From contig NZ_FXYY01000028.1 of the NCBI RefSeq assembly GCF_900169165.1, positions 1 through 37,008 of the forward strand: a DNA stretch of 37,008 nt, given 5' to 3'. Positions 24,374 through 32,347 of this stretch are shown piece after piece. The DNA comes from Brevibacterium linens ATCC 9172. Lineage in GTDB: Bacteria; Actinomycetota; Actinomycetes; Actinomycetales; Brevibacteriaceae. How positions within the stretch are numbered: the first letter of the stretch is position 1; each line of letters starts with the position of its first letter. Below the pieces are notes generated by a model, which was not told the origin of the DNA, did no database searches, and saw only the letters and a program-made list of their open reading frames with translations. The translations under genes and the position numbers were made by a program.

Positions 24374-25249
24374 TCAGGCGAAGACTTCGGTGACCACCTC
24401 GGCGACCGCCCGGACCGGATCGCTGGGGTCCGGGGAGGTCAGCACGATGATCTCGCGTCCGCCCGCCTCGGCGACCGGGTGGAGGTCGACGTCGGGCCCG
24501 CCCAACGACATCATGATCGGCGTCGCCAAGGTCAGCCCGAGCCCCGTTCCGGCGAGCGCCAACGCGACCGCGGTGTCCGTGACGATGTGGGTCTCCTTCG
24601 CATTGATTCCCAGCGCCGAGGTGGCCAACCGCATCGCGCGGCCGAAGAGCTCCTCGGCCGGTGGGAGGATCCAGTCGGCCTCGGCCAGATCGTCATCGCC
24701 CGGCCGGGACGTCCCCGCAGGGACGACGATGCCGAAGTCCTCGTCCGCCACCGCCTCCCAGCGCAGCCCGCGCATCGGCGGCAGCGGCGCGGCCGGGTAG
24801 TTGATCCCGATCCCCAGATCGATGACCCCGTCGATGACGGCCGCCGACATGGTCTCGACATTGATCTCCCGCGCCCGGACTTCGATATGCGGATGGCGCT
24901 GGGCCAGCGCCCGCACCACCCTCGGCAGCGCCGTCGTCGACGCCGATCCGAAGACTCCGAGGGTGACGATGGCCTCGCTGCGGAAGTCCCGGCCGAGCAT
25001 CGCCATCTCCGCCTGCTGCTGAGCGGCGAGGATGTTCCGGGCCCGGGGCAGCAGGGTGCGCCCGGCTTCGGCGAGGACGAGCCCACGGCCGCGCCTGCGG
25101 AACAGGTCGGAATCGACGACTCGGCGCAGCGCTGAGATGTGCTGGGACACGGCCCCGACGCTGTATCCGAGGTGGTCCGCCGCCCGCGTCATCGATCCGA
25201 GTTCGGCCACAGCGACGAATGTGCGCAGCTGTCCGAGAGTCCATGTCAT
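24374..25249 (-). CDS. LysR-family transcriptional regulator
   Basis: This 291-residue protein has an N-terminal winged helix-turn-helix (about residues 1-62: LGQLRTFVAVAELGSMTRAADHLG, split here as LGQLRTFVAVAEL and GSMTRAADHLGYS) and a periplasmic-binding-like effector domain. Length and plan are standard. GGAGGG precedes the ATG at 25249. It is divergent from the FAD oxidase and ALDH genes, the usual LysR layout, so it probably controls them in response to a substrate such as pipecolate or a lysine-derived compound. The 178-bp gap contains a 15-bp palindrome with GAAC/GTTC arms. Confidence 0.9.
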   Translation of the reverse strand: MTWTLGQLRTFVAVAELGSMTRAADHLGYSVGAVSQHISALRRVVDSDLFRRRGRGLVLAEAGRTLLPRARNILAAQQQAEMAMLGRDFRSEAIVTLGVFGSASTTALPRVVRALAQRHPHIEVRAREINVETMSAAVIDGVIDLGIGINYPAAPLPPMRGLRWEAVADEDFGIVVPAGTSRPGDDDLAEADWILPPAEELFGRAMRLATSALGINAKETHIVTDTAVALALAGTGLGLTLATPIMMSLGGPDVDLHPVAEAGGREIIVLTSPDPSDPVRAVAEVVTEVFA

Positions 25250-25277
25250 GGCACCGCCCTCCTGTCTTTAGGTTTCT

Positions 25278-25292
25278 TGAACACTGTGTTCA
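25278..25292. promoter_or_regulatory. 15-bp palindrome, candidate LysR operator
   Basis: TGAACACTGTGTTCA is a perfect inverted repeat with 7-bp arms around one base. It is 29 bp upstream of the lysR start and 136 bp before the oxidase start, in the AT-richest part of the divergent gap. The position suits autoregulation plus activation of the divergent operon. The arms are long enough to be non-random in so short a gap. Confidence 0.55.
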
Positions 25293-25427
25293 CAAACTCT
25301 CCCTTGCCCTTAAGTGTGATGGCAACCACAATGAAGTCAAGACACAAACGCCGACATCGCCGTCGGCACTCTCCGTTTCCGGGGCGGCCAATGACGGTCG
25401 CCCCGGCAGCAGACAGCGAGGTGAACC

Positions 25428-26648
25428 GTGGAATCCCCCACCGCATCGACCACCGCCCCGAACACCGACGGGGTCCCCGACACGTCGAGAGCCCTGCCCG
25501 CCGAAGCTTCCGTCGTCATCATCGGCGCCGGCGTCATGGGAGCGGCCATCGCCTACCACCTGGCCGCACGCGGAGTCCGCGACATCGTCATCGTCGAACG
25601 CGACACCCCCGGAGCCGGATCGACGTCGAAAGCCGCCGGAGGGGTGCGCTGCCAATTCTCCGACGAGGTCAACATCGCCTTGGCCGCCCGCGGGCTCGAC
25701 GTGCTGCGGAACTTCGAGACCGATTTCGGCGTCGACATCGATCTGGTCAGCAACGGCTATCTGTTCCTCCTCGACAACGATGACGACGTGCGCGCGTTCA
25801 CCGACAATGTGGCCCTCCAGCAGCGGATGGGCCTGGATTCGCGGATGCTCACCCTCGCCGAGGTGGCCGAGCTGGCCCCGTTCGTCAACACCGAAGGGCT
25901 GATCGCCGGGGCGTTCAACCCCGGCGACGGTCACTGCACCCCCGAGGCCGTCGTCGCAGGCTTCGTCACCGCCGCCCGCGAGCGCGGGGTCACGGTGGTC
26001 AAGAACTGCGAGGTCACCGGTTTCGACACCGACGGCGGGACGGACCGCAGGGCCACCTCGGTGATCACGAATCAGGGCACGATCAGCTGCGAACAGGTCG
26101 TCGTCGCGGCGGGAGCCTGGTCCGGCCCCATCGGGGACATGGCCGGGGTCGACCTGCCCGTGGAGCCCCTGCGACGGGAGATCATGGTCTCCGAACCCGT
26201 CGATTTCGACACCTCGCGGATGCCCTTCACGATCGACTTCTCCACCAGCTATTACGTCCATCCGGAAGGCGCCGGGCTGCTGTTCGGCTGCCCCGATGAG
26301 GTCGATGACTGGTCCTTCAACGACAAACGCGACCCGAACTGGCTGGCCACCCTGGCCGAGCACATCGAAGCCCGCACCCCGGAACTCGGCGATGTCGAAG
26401 CGAAACACGGGTGGGCGGGACTGTATGAGATGACGCCTGACCACAATGCCCTCATCGGCGAGGCCGAGGAGAGGCCGGGATTCTTCTACGCCTGCGGGTT
26501 CTCCGGTCACGGCTTCCTCATGGGCCCGGCCGTCGGGGAGGTCGTCGCCGACCTCATGACCGGTCGCAGCCCCTTCGTCGATGTGACTCCCATGAACAAA
26601 CGACGCTTCACCACCACCGGACTGCGTAAGGAGCTCAATGTGATCTGA
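25428..26648 (+). CDS. FAD-dependent oxidoreductase of the DAO family, candidate L-pipecolate oxidase
   Basis: This 406-residue flavoenzyme has the dinucleotide motif GAGVMG at residues 33-38. AGSTSKAAGGVRCQFS follows in the FAD region, then VVVAAGAWSG and the C-terminal GLYEMTPDHNALIG and GFSGHGFLMGPAVGE. This places it with sarcosine oxidase beta / glycine oxidase-like enzymes. The start is GTG at 25428 with GAGGTG upstream. The partner gene encodes an ALDH7-type dehydrogenase. In Pseudomonas putida an enzyme of this type (AmaA) oxidises L-pipecolate to piperideine-6-carboxylate, and AmaB finishes to aminoadipate. That pairing is the basis for the proposed substrate. Sarcosine, proline or another amine remains possible. 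Confidence 0.8.
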   Translation: MESPTASTTAPNTDGVPDTSRALPAEASVVIIGAGVMGAAIAYHLAARGVRDIVIVERDTPGAGSTSKAAGGVRCQFSDEVNIALAARGLDVLRNFETDFGVDIDLVSNGYLFLLDNDDDVRAFTDNVALQQRMGLDSRMLTLAEVAELAPFVNTEGLIAGAFNPGDGHCTPEAVVAGFVTAARERGVTVVKNCEVTGFDTDGGTDRRATSVITNQGTISCEQVVVAAGAWSGPIGDMAGVDLPVEPLRREIMVSEPVDFDTSRMPFTIDFSTSYYVHPEGAGLLFGCPDEVDDWSFNDKRDPNWLATLAEHIEARTPELGDVEAKHGWAGLYEMTPDHNALIGEAEERPGFFYACGFSGHGFLMGPAVGEVVADLMTGRSPFVDVTPMNKRRFTTTGLRKELNVI

Positions 26649-26750
26649 GTCCTCGCACACCCGCCCCTCACACCCGACCTCCCCACAACGACGGAACACC
26701 GCCGACCGGCCAAGCAGCCGATCGACACAGCAGATGACGAAAGGACAGCA
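26649..26750 (+). other. C-rich, G-poor spacer between oxidase and dehydrogenase genes
   Basis: This 102-bp spacer carries no gene. Its first ~45 bases are strikingly C-rich and G-poor on the coding strand (runs such as CACCCGCCCCTCACACCC), the composition expected of a Rho-loading site. The end holds AAAGGA five bases before the ATG of the ALDH gene. It may allow partial termination between the two genes. Confidence 0.35.
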
Positions 26751-28286
26751 ATGACTGCACTGCCCACCGACCAGACCATCACCGACCTCCTCACCTCAGG
26801 GCTGAGCGCCTGCGGAGTGGACGCATCCGTGTTTGAGGGATCGGCCGCCTCGGCGAGCCTTCCGGCCCGCTCCCCCATCACGGGACAGGACCTCGGGACG
26901 ATCGCCGCGGACACCGCGCAGACGGCGGCGAACAAGATCGCTGCAGCCCAGACCGCGTTCGAGACCTGGCGGGACGTGCCCGCTCCGGTCCGCGGTCAGC
27001 TGGTGCAGCGGTGGGGACAGCTGCTCGGCGAGCACAAGGAGGATCTGGCGAAGATCATCACCGTCGAAGCCGGCAAGACCCCCTCGGAGGCGGCCGGTGA
27101 GGTGCAGGAGATGATCGACATCTGCGAGTTCGCGCTCGGTCAGTCCCGGCAGCTGTGGGGCAAGACCATGCCCAGCGAACGGCCGGGTCACCGGCTCATG
27201 GAGACGTGGCATCCCCTCGGCGTCGTCGGTGTCATCTCCGCGTTCAACTTCCCCGTGGCCGTGTATTCCTGGAACACCGCCCTGGCTCTGGTGGCCGGTG
27301 ACGCGGTTGTGTGGAAGCCCTCGGAGAACGCCGTGCTCGCAGCCCTCGGGGCACAGTCCCTGCTGGCCAGGGCCGCCGCCGAGGTGGGGGCGCCCGAGAA
27401 CCTCGCGCCCGTCCTCATCGGCGGTCGGGACATCGGTGATGTGATGGTCCGGGATGAACGCGTGGCCCTGGTCTCGGCGACGGGATCGGTGCGGATGGGT
27501 CGCGAGGTCGGTCCCGTCGTGGCCGAGCGCTTCGGCAAGATCCTGCTCGAGCTCGGCGGCAACAACGCCGCCATCGTCGCTCCGAGCGCCGATGTCGACC
27601 TGGCACTGCGCGGAGTGGTCTTCGCGGCCGCCGGAACGGCCGGTCAGAGGTGCACGACGCTGCGACGGCTCATCGTGCACGAGTCCATCGCCGACGAGTT
27701 CGTCGACAAGGTCGTCGCCGCGTACAAGACGCTGAGCATCGGATCGCCGACCGATGACGGAGTGCTCGTGGGACCGCTCATCAATTCGGGTTCGTACGAG
27801 GCGATGCAGGCGGCACTCAAGCAGGCAGAGGCAGAGGGCGGCGAGATCCTCTGCGGAGGCGGCCGGGTGCTCGCCGATGAGCGCCCGAACGCCCACTACG
27901 TCGAACCGGCAGTGGTGCGGATGCCCAGTCAGAGTGCCGTGGTCAAGGAGGAGACGTTCGCCCCGATCCTCTACGTCGTCACGTATTCGGATCTCGATGA
28001 GGCGCTCGAGATCCACAACGGGGTGCCGCAGGGTCTGTCCTCGGCGATCTTCACTGCCGAACTCGCCGAGTCCGAGCAGTTCCTCTCCCGTTCCGACTGC
28101 GGCATCGCCAACGTCAACATCGGCACCTCCGGTGCGGAGATCGGCGGTGCCTTCGGTGGTGAGAAGGAGACCGGCGGCGGACGCGAGTCGGGTTCGGATT
28201 CGTGGAAGGCCTATATGCGTCCGGCCACCAACACGATCAACTACTCCGGCGAGCTGCCGCTGGCGCAGGGCGTCGAGTTCCTCTGA
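26751..28286 (+). CDS. L-piperideine-6-carboxylate / aminoadipate-semialdehyde dehydrogenase, ALDH7 type
   Basis: This 511-residue aldehyde dehydrogenase oxidises 2-aminoadipate semialdehyde (in equilibrium with piperideine-6-carboxylate) to 2-aminoadipate with NAD. ALDH7 hallmarks are visible: ELGGNNAAIV with general base E267, GTAGQRCTTLRR with nucleophile C301, and the C-terminal GGEKETGGGRESGSDSWK. The subfamily is therefore more certain than usual for an ALDH. Pcd/AmaB-type enzymes have this length. It lies 102 bp after the FAD oxidase on the same strand. The lysine 6-aminotransferase gene often found beside Pcd is not in the window, so the feeding reaction may be the oxidase. Confidence 0.9.
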   Translation: MTALPTDQTITDLLTSGLSACGVDASVFEGSAASASLPARSPITGQDLGTIAADTAQTAANKIAAAQTAFETWRDVPAPVRGQLVQRWGQLLGEHKEDLAKIITVEAGKTPSEAAGEVQEMIDICEFALGQSRQLWGKTMPSERPGHRLMETWHPLGVVGVISAFNFPVAVYSWNTALALVAGDAVVWKPSENAVLAALGAQSLLARAAAEVGAPENLAPVLIGGRDIGDVMVRDERVALVSATGSVRMGREVGPVVAERFGKILLELGGNNAAIVAPSADVDLALRGVVFAAAGTAGQRCTTLRRLIVHESIADEFVDKVVAAYKTLSIGSPTDDGVLVGPLINSGSYEAMQAALKQAEAEGGEILCGGGRVLADERPNAHYVEPAVVRMPSQSAVVKEETFAPILYVVTYSDLDEALEIHNGVPQGLSSAIFTAELAESEQFLSRSDCGIANVNIGTSGAEIGGAFGGEKETGGGRESGSDSWKAYMRPATNTINYSGELPLAQGVEFL

Positions 28287-28332
28287 CGAGCGGGCACTCT
28301 GAACGGCTGGCCCTCGAGGGCGGCTCGAGAGG

Positions 28333-28605
28333 TCAGCCTCCGTCTGCCGGGCAGTCGCCATCGTGCTCAGTTGCACGAGCTGTTGAGTCCGAACGCTCCT
28401 TTCCCGCAAAGACCGAACGCCGCTCCTCCGCTGAAGTCCGTCGCCGGTAGTCCCGAAGAATGAAAACGAGGCAGAGCAGCGCGCAGACGGGAAAGACGAC
28501 GAGCGTGAGAATCCAGGGGCCACCCGAGCGGAGGTCCTCTTCACCCGCCAGCACCGAGACGGCAAGCCCCATGCCTACCCCGAACGCTGTGATGATGTTC
28601 CTCAT
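28333..28605 (-). CDS. small two-helix membrane protein, hypothetical
   Basis: A 90-residue frame has two hydrophobic helices at about residues 4-20 and 31-50, then a basic stop-transfer RDYRRR and a polar, charged tail. I chose the ATG at 28605, preceded by a weak AGGG. The longer frame to 28686 adds Cys-rich residues that look noncoding. No family is recognised. GC is lower than in neighbouring genes. It converges with the ALDH gene and is divergent from map. Confidence 0.5.
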   Translation of the reverse strand: MRNIITAFGVGMGLAVSVLAGEEDLRSGGPWILTLVVFPVCALLCLVFILRDYRRRTSAEERRSVFAGKERSDSTARATEHDGDCPADGG

Positions 28606-28749
28606 GCTCCGCACCCTACGCACCGGAAAACACCAGCACAAGCTTTCTTGAGGGCAATTCGAGCAACTGCGAGGACTCTCTGCCAATCACTGAGCTGTCT
28701 GCTTGCCCACAGATCCGGGTGCGGCCGCGACTTCGGCATTGCCGGGGAC

Positions 28750-28755
28750 TAAAAT
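28750..28755 (+). promoter_or_regulatory. -10 element of the map promoter
   Basis: TAAAAT matches the TANNNT consensus well and stands out in GC-rich surroundings, 57 bp before the map start. The -35 region is not recognisable. Confidence 0.5.
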
Positions 28756-28811
28756 CGAGTCTGGAGCAGTGAACGCCGTTGAAACCCCGCACCTCATTGA
28801 AGGAGACCCCT

Positions 28812-29579
28812 GTGATTGAGCTGAAGACGCCCGCCGAGATCGACAAGATGGCGGTGACTGGCCGTTTCGTCGCGAAGACCTTGGCCGAGCTGACCTCGAT
28901 CGCAGAACCGGGCATGGACATCATGCACTTGGAGAAGACCGCGCGGAAGCTCATTGAGGACGCCGGAGCGAAGTCCTGCTACTGGGACTACGCCCCGTCC
29001 TTCGGGTCCGGCCCCTTCCGCAATGTCATCTGCCTGTCCGTCAATGACGGCGTCCTCCACGGCAAACCGCACAACTATGTCCTCAAGGACGGCGATCTGC
29101 TCACCCTCGACTTCGCAGTGTCCATCGACGGCTGGGTCGCCGACGCCGCCCGTTCCGTCGTCGTCGGCGACGGCAGCGATGAGGACCAGCGCCTCATCGA
29201 CACCACCTGGGCCGGCCTCGAAGCCGGCGTCGGCGCCGCCCAAGCCGGCAATCGCCTCGGCGATATCTCGAAGGCCATCGGTGACGTCGCCGATGCCCAC
29301 CGCATCCCCGTCAACCTCGACTTCGGCGGGCACGGCCTCGGCCACACGATGCATGAAGATCCGCACGTGCCCAACCGCGGCAAGGGCGGTCGCGGGCTGG
29401 TCCTCAAACCAGGACTGACCCTGGCCATCGAACCGTGGTGGTCGTTCACGTCGAAGAAGCTGTCCGTCGACAAGGACGGCTGGACCCTGCGTCTGGCCGA
29501 CGGTTCGAATGGTGCCCATTCGGAGAACACGATCGCCATCACCGAGGATGGTCCCCGAGTCCTCACCACGCTCGACTGA
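28812..29579 (+). CDS. map: type I methionine aminopeptidase
   Basis: This 255-residue cytosolic metalloenzyme removes the initiator methionine from nascent proteins. All active-site residues are visible: H83 (LHGKPH), metal ligands D100 and D111 (LDFAVSIDGWVAD), H174 (GGHGLGH), E207 (AIEPWW) and E238 (SENTIAI), plus H181. The start is GTG at 28812 after AAGGAGACCCCT. The upstream extension to 28779 overlaps that ribosome site. The N-terminal SH3-binding/Zn-finger extension of some actinobacterial MetAPs is absent. A strong hairpin terminator follows at 29605. The gene is monocistronic by appearance. Confidence 0.96.
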   Translation: MIELKTPAEIDKMAVTGRFVAKTLAELTSIAEPGMDIMHLEKTARKLIEDAGAKSCYWDYAPSFGSGPFRNVICLSVNDGVLHGKPHNYVLKDGDLLTLDFAVSIDGWVADAARSVVVGDGSDEDQRLIDTTWAGLEAGVGAAQAGNRLGDISKAIGDVADAHRIPVNLDFGGHGLGHTMHEDPHVPNRGKGGRGLVLKPGLTLAIEPWWSFTSKKLSVDKDGWTLRLADGSNGAHSENTIAITEDGPRVLTTLD

Positions 29580-29604
29580 CCGAGCTGCCGCACTCTGCCG
29601 GCAG

Positions 29605-29635
29605 GGGCGTCCGACGAACTCATCGTCGGACGCCC
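29605..29635 (+). terminator. intrinsic terminator of map
   Basis: GGGCGTCCGACGA and TCGTCGGACGCCC form a perfect 13-bp stem with a 5-base loop, followed by TTTC. It begins 26 bp after the map stop and lies 62 bp before the radA start, isolating the two units. Confidence 0.85.
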
Positions 29636-29696
29636 TTTCGCATCTCTCGCCGCTCCTCAGAACTGCCATGTCAGCGGTCCGTGCCAGAATTGCGGT

Positions 29697-31064
29697 ATGT
29701 CTTTCACGTGCTCGGAATGCGGCTATTCGACGGTCAAGTGGTTGGGACGCTGTCCCGAATGCCAGGCCTGGGGCACTCTTGAGGAGAAGGGTGCCAACTC
29801 GTCGAAGGTGAAGACGAAGGTCAAGAAATCCAGCGCGGCAAAGCCGATCAGCGAGATCGACTCGACGCTCGCGCAGGCACGGTCGACATTCGTCCCGGAG
29901 TTCGATCGGGTGCTCGGCGGGGGCATCGTGCCCGGCGCGGTCGTCCTGCTCTCCGGAGAACCCGGTGTCGGCAAGTCGACGCTGCTGCTCGACGTCGCCG
30001 CGAAGATCGCGATGTTCGGGGTCAAGGTCCTCTATGTCACCGGTGAGGAATCCGCCGGTCAGGTGCGGCTGCGCGCCGAACGGATCAACGCCCTGGCCGA
30101 CTCACTTCTCCTCGCCGCCGAGACCGATCTGGGTTCGGTGCTGGGAATGATCGAGGCCGAACAGCCTGAGCTGCTCGTCGTCGACTCGATTCAGACGCTG
30201 GCCTCTTCCGAGGTCGAAGGCATCCCCGGCGGCGTCACCCAGGTCCGCGAAGTCGCCTCCGCCCTCATCCGAGAAGCCAAGGCCCGGTCTCTGCCGACTG
30301 TGCTCGTCGGCCACATCACGAAGGACGGCACGATCGCCGGTCCCCGCCTCCTCGAGCACCTCGTCGATGTCGTGTGCACCTTCGAAGGTGAGAGGCATTC
30401 GCGGCTGCGCATGCTGCGAGCGGTGAAGAATCGCTTCGGCCCCACCGACGATGTGGGCTGCTTCGATATGGAGGAGAACGGGATCAAGAGTCTCGAGGAC
30501 CCCTCGGGTCTGTTCCTCTCGCGCAGCGGGGCGAACCCGCCCGGTACCTGCCTGACCGTGACGCAGGAGGGCAAGCGTCCGCTGCTCGTCGAAGTCCAAT
30601 CGCTCATCACCGAATCCGCCGGCGGTCAGTCCCGCCGGTCCGTCTCCGGAGTCGACTCCTCACGTGTGGCGATGATGCTGGCCGTGCTCAGCCAGAACGT
30701 CTCACAGGCGAACCTCGCCAAGAGCGATGTCTTCACCGCCACGGTCGGCGGAGCGAAGCTGTCGGAACCGGCCAGCGATCTGGCGATCTGCATGTCCCTG
30801 GCTTCGGCGCTGCTCGGCAAGCCGCTGGCTCGCCACCTCGTCGCGATCGGCGAGGTCAGCCTGTCCGGCGAGATCCGCAACGTCCCCAATCTCGGCCAAC
30901 GCCTCAACGAAGCCAAACGTCTGGGCATCACCCATGCCGTCGTGGCCAAGGGCGCGATGACCAATGTGGCGACGCCGGAGAAGATGAAAGTCGAGGAGTG
31001 CGAACACATCGCCGGGGCCGTCGAACTCATGCTGACGAATGGCGCCCTGCGGGAACAGAAGTGA
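29697..31064 (+). CDS. radA: DNA repair protein RadA
   Basis: This 455-residue RecA-like ATPase drives branch migration during recombinational repair. The N-terminal zinc finger is C5-x2-C8-x10-C19-x2-C22. Walker A GEPGVGKST starts near residue 87. The RadA-specific KNRFG motif is at about 244. The C-terminal Lon-protease-like domain follows (AVLSQNVSQANLAKSD, GEVSLSGEIRNVP). The length is typical. In many actinomycetes the next gene is disA. Here the next gene is a VOC protein, 43 bp away, after a small hairpin. Confidence 0.97.
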   Translation: MSFTCSECGYSTVKWLGRCPECQAWGTLEEKGANSSKVKTKVKKSSAAKPISEIDSTLAQARSTFVPEFDRVLGGGIVPGAVVLLSGEPGVGKSTLLLDVAAKIAMFGVKVLYVTGEESAGQVRLRAERINALADSLLLAAETDLGSVLGMIEAEQPELLVVDSIQTLASSEVEGIPGGVTQVREVASALIREAKARSLPTVLVGHITKDGTIAGPRLLEHLVDVVCTFEGERHSRLRMLRAVKNRFGPTDDVGCFDMEENGIKSLEDPSGLFLSRSGANPPGTCLTVTQEGKRPLLVEVQSLITESAGGQSRRSVSGVDSSRVAMMLAVLSQNVSQANLAKSDVFTATVGGAKLSEPASDLAICMSLASALLGKPLARHLVAIGEVSLSGEIRNVPNLGQRLNEAKRLGITHAVVAKGAMTNVATPEKMKVEECEHIAGAVELMLTNGALREQK

Positions 31065-31081
31065 GAAAGTTCGGGACTTTC
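31065..31081 (+). terminator. hairpin directly after radA
   Basis: GAAAGT and ACTTTC form a 6-bp stem with a 5-base loop immediately after the radA stop, and a TTTT run follows six bases beyond. The stem is weak, so this is at best a partial terminator before the VOC gene. Confidence 0.35.
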
Positions 31082-31107
31082 GCACGGTTTTGGCGCATCC
31101 TGGTGTC

Positions 31108-31500
31108 ATGACCACGACAGTTTTTCCAGCGTTCCGGACCACCGATGCGGCAGCGACGATCGAGCTGCTGGTCACGCTCGGATTCACCGAAAGACTGCTC
31201 GTACGCAACGAGCAGGACCCGGCGCTCGTCGAGCATGCCGAATTCGCGCTCGGCAACAACGGCGGGATCATGTTCGGTTCGGTCCGCCACGACGGATCGG
31301 CACTCGACGCGGTGGGCGGCGGCTCGATCTACGTCGTCGTCGACACCGAACGCGAAGTCGACCGGCTCTACCAGGAGATCGTCGACCTGGGGCATGCGAT
31401 CGTGCGACCGGTGGCGACTCAAGACCATGGCGGCAGCGAGTTCGACTTCCGCGACCACGATGGCAACTCGTGGGGAGTCGGCTCCTACCGCGGGGCCTGA
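31108..31500 (+). CDS. VOC-family (glyoxalase/bleomycin-resistance fold) protein
   Basis: This 130-residue protein has the paired beta-alpha-beta-beta-beta units of the vicinal oxygen chelate superfamily: FPAFRTTDAAATIELLVTLGF at the start (split in family terms as first strand and helix), ALGNNGGIMFG, SIYVVVDTEREVDRLY and EFDFRDHDGNSWGVGSY. Members include glyoxalases, dioxygenases and antibiotic-binding proteins, and the substrate cannot be inferred. The ATG at 31108 has no good ribosome site. It occupies the position where disA is expected after radA. The stop is 4 bp from the convergent membrane-protein gene. Confidence 0.82.
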   Translation: MTTTVFPAFRTTDAAATIELLVTLGFTERLLVRNEQDPALVEHAEFALGNNGGIMFGSVRHDGSALDAVGGGSIYVVVDTEREVDRLYQEIVDLGHAIVRPVATQDHGGSEFDFRDHDGNSWGVGSYRGA

Positions 31501-31504
31501 TTGC

Positions 31505-32323
31505 TCAGTCCTGCGGTTCCTCTGACTGCGTCTCGCCGGAGTCCTTCTCGCCGGAGTCCTGCTCCGACTTCTTCTCTTCGTCGGCTTTCTTCTTCTCCTC
31601 CGCGGCCCTCTTCTTCTCCGCGGCCTTCTTCTCCTTGGCCTTTTCGGCGGCGCTCTTCTCGAGCGTGAACTCAGTCGGTTCGCTCTTCTTGTCGTCGAGT
31701 TTCACGATGAGCTCATAGTCACCGGGAGCGAAGTCATCGTCTTCGCGGTTGCAGTTCTTGTCGACCTTGATCCGGTTCCACTTGAGCTTCGCGGTCTTCT
31801 CCGACTGCGGTGCGAACTCAGTGGACGCCTCTGCATTCTCGTCTTTCGCGGCCGCACAGTACGTCGACGACCACACGACGTCACCGTCTTTTTCGACGAT
31901 GAACTCCTGCTTGTCGGTGCCGACCTCGATGAGGCAGGTGGCCGAGTGTCCGTTCTCGATGACCATGCCGAATTCGGGTTCTTTTCCGTCCTTCACGGAA
32001 TTCGGATCGACCTTCGCCTTCAGCGAGACCTGGTCCTCCGGGCATTTTCCGCTCGCCGCCTGCTTATCGGGCACCGGGGCCGCCGTCGTCGATTCGGCCG
32101 GAGTCGTCTCCTCGGCAGCGACCTCGTCCGATCCATCACTGCGGCCGCCGATGGCGGTGACGATGCCGACGATTCCGAGCACCAGGAGTGCCACGACGAG
32201 GAGGCCGGCCACAGCGAGCGTGATCCGGCGTCTGCGGTACACGTGAGCAGGCAGCTTCCCGCTAGACTGGCGGGGCTGCCCGGCAGCTCTGCTCGGCTGC
32301 GAACCACGATTGGAAGGAGTCAT
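31505..32323 (-). CDS. single-pass membrane protein with extracytoplasmic domain and charged tail
   Basis: This protein of about 272 residues has a polar basic N-terminus, one membrane helix at about 34-58, a Thr/Pro/Ala linker, a beta-rich domain (about 92-222) with four cysteines at 94, 130, 156 and 191 that could form two disulfides, and a Lys/Glu/Ala-rich tail from about 224 that would form a long helix and ends acidic. I chose the ATG at 32323. The frame runs further to 33184 but that is the shadow of mutY. The position beside mutY recalls M. tuberculosis Rv3587c, also a membrane protein of this size. No function is known to me. Confidence 0.75.
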   Translation of the reverse strand: MTPSNRGSQPSRAAGQPRQSSGKLPAHVYRRRRITLAVAGLLVVALLVLGIVGIVTAIGGRSDGSDEVAAEETTPAESTTAAPVPDKQAASGKCPEDQVSLKAKVDPNSVKDGKEPEFGMVIENGHSATCLIEVGTDKQEFIVEKDGDVVWSSTYCAAAKDENAEASTEFAPQSEKTAKLKWNRIKVDKNCNREDDDFAPGDYELIVKLDDKKSEPTEFTLEKSAAEKAKEKKAAEKKRAAEEKKKADEEKKSEQDSGEKDSGETQSEEPQD

Positions 32324-32347
32324 CGCTTTGAGCCTAGGCAATTGCGA

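Noticed and set aside
28310..28321. 12-bp palindrome GCCCTCGAGGGC between ALDH and the small membrane gene
   Set aside because: It is short, has no T-run and lies in a convergent 46-bp gap. It could be a weak hairpin, but I cannot support a function.
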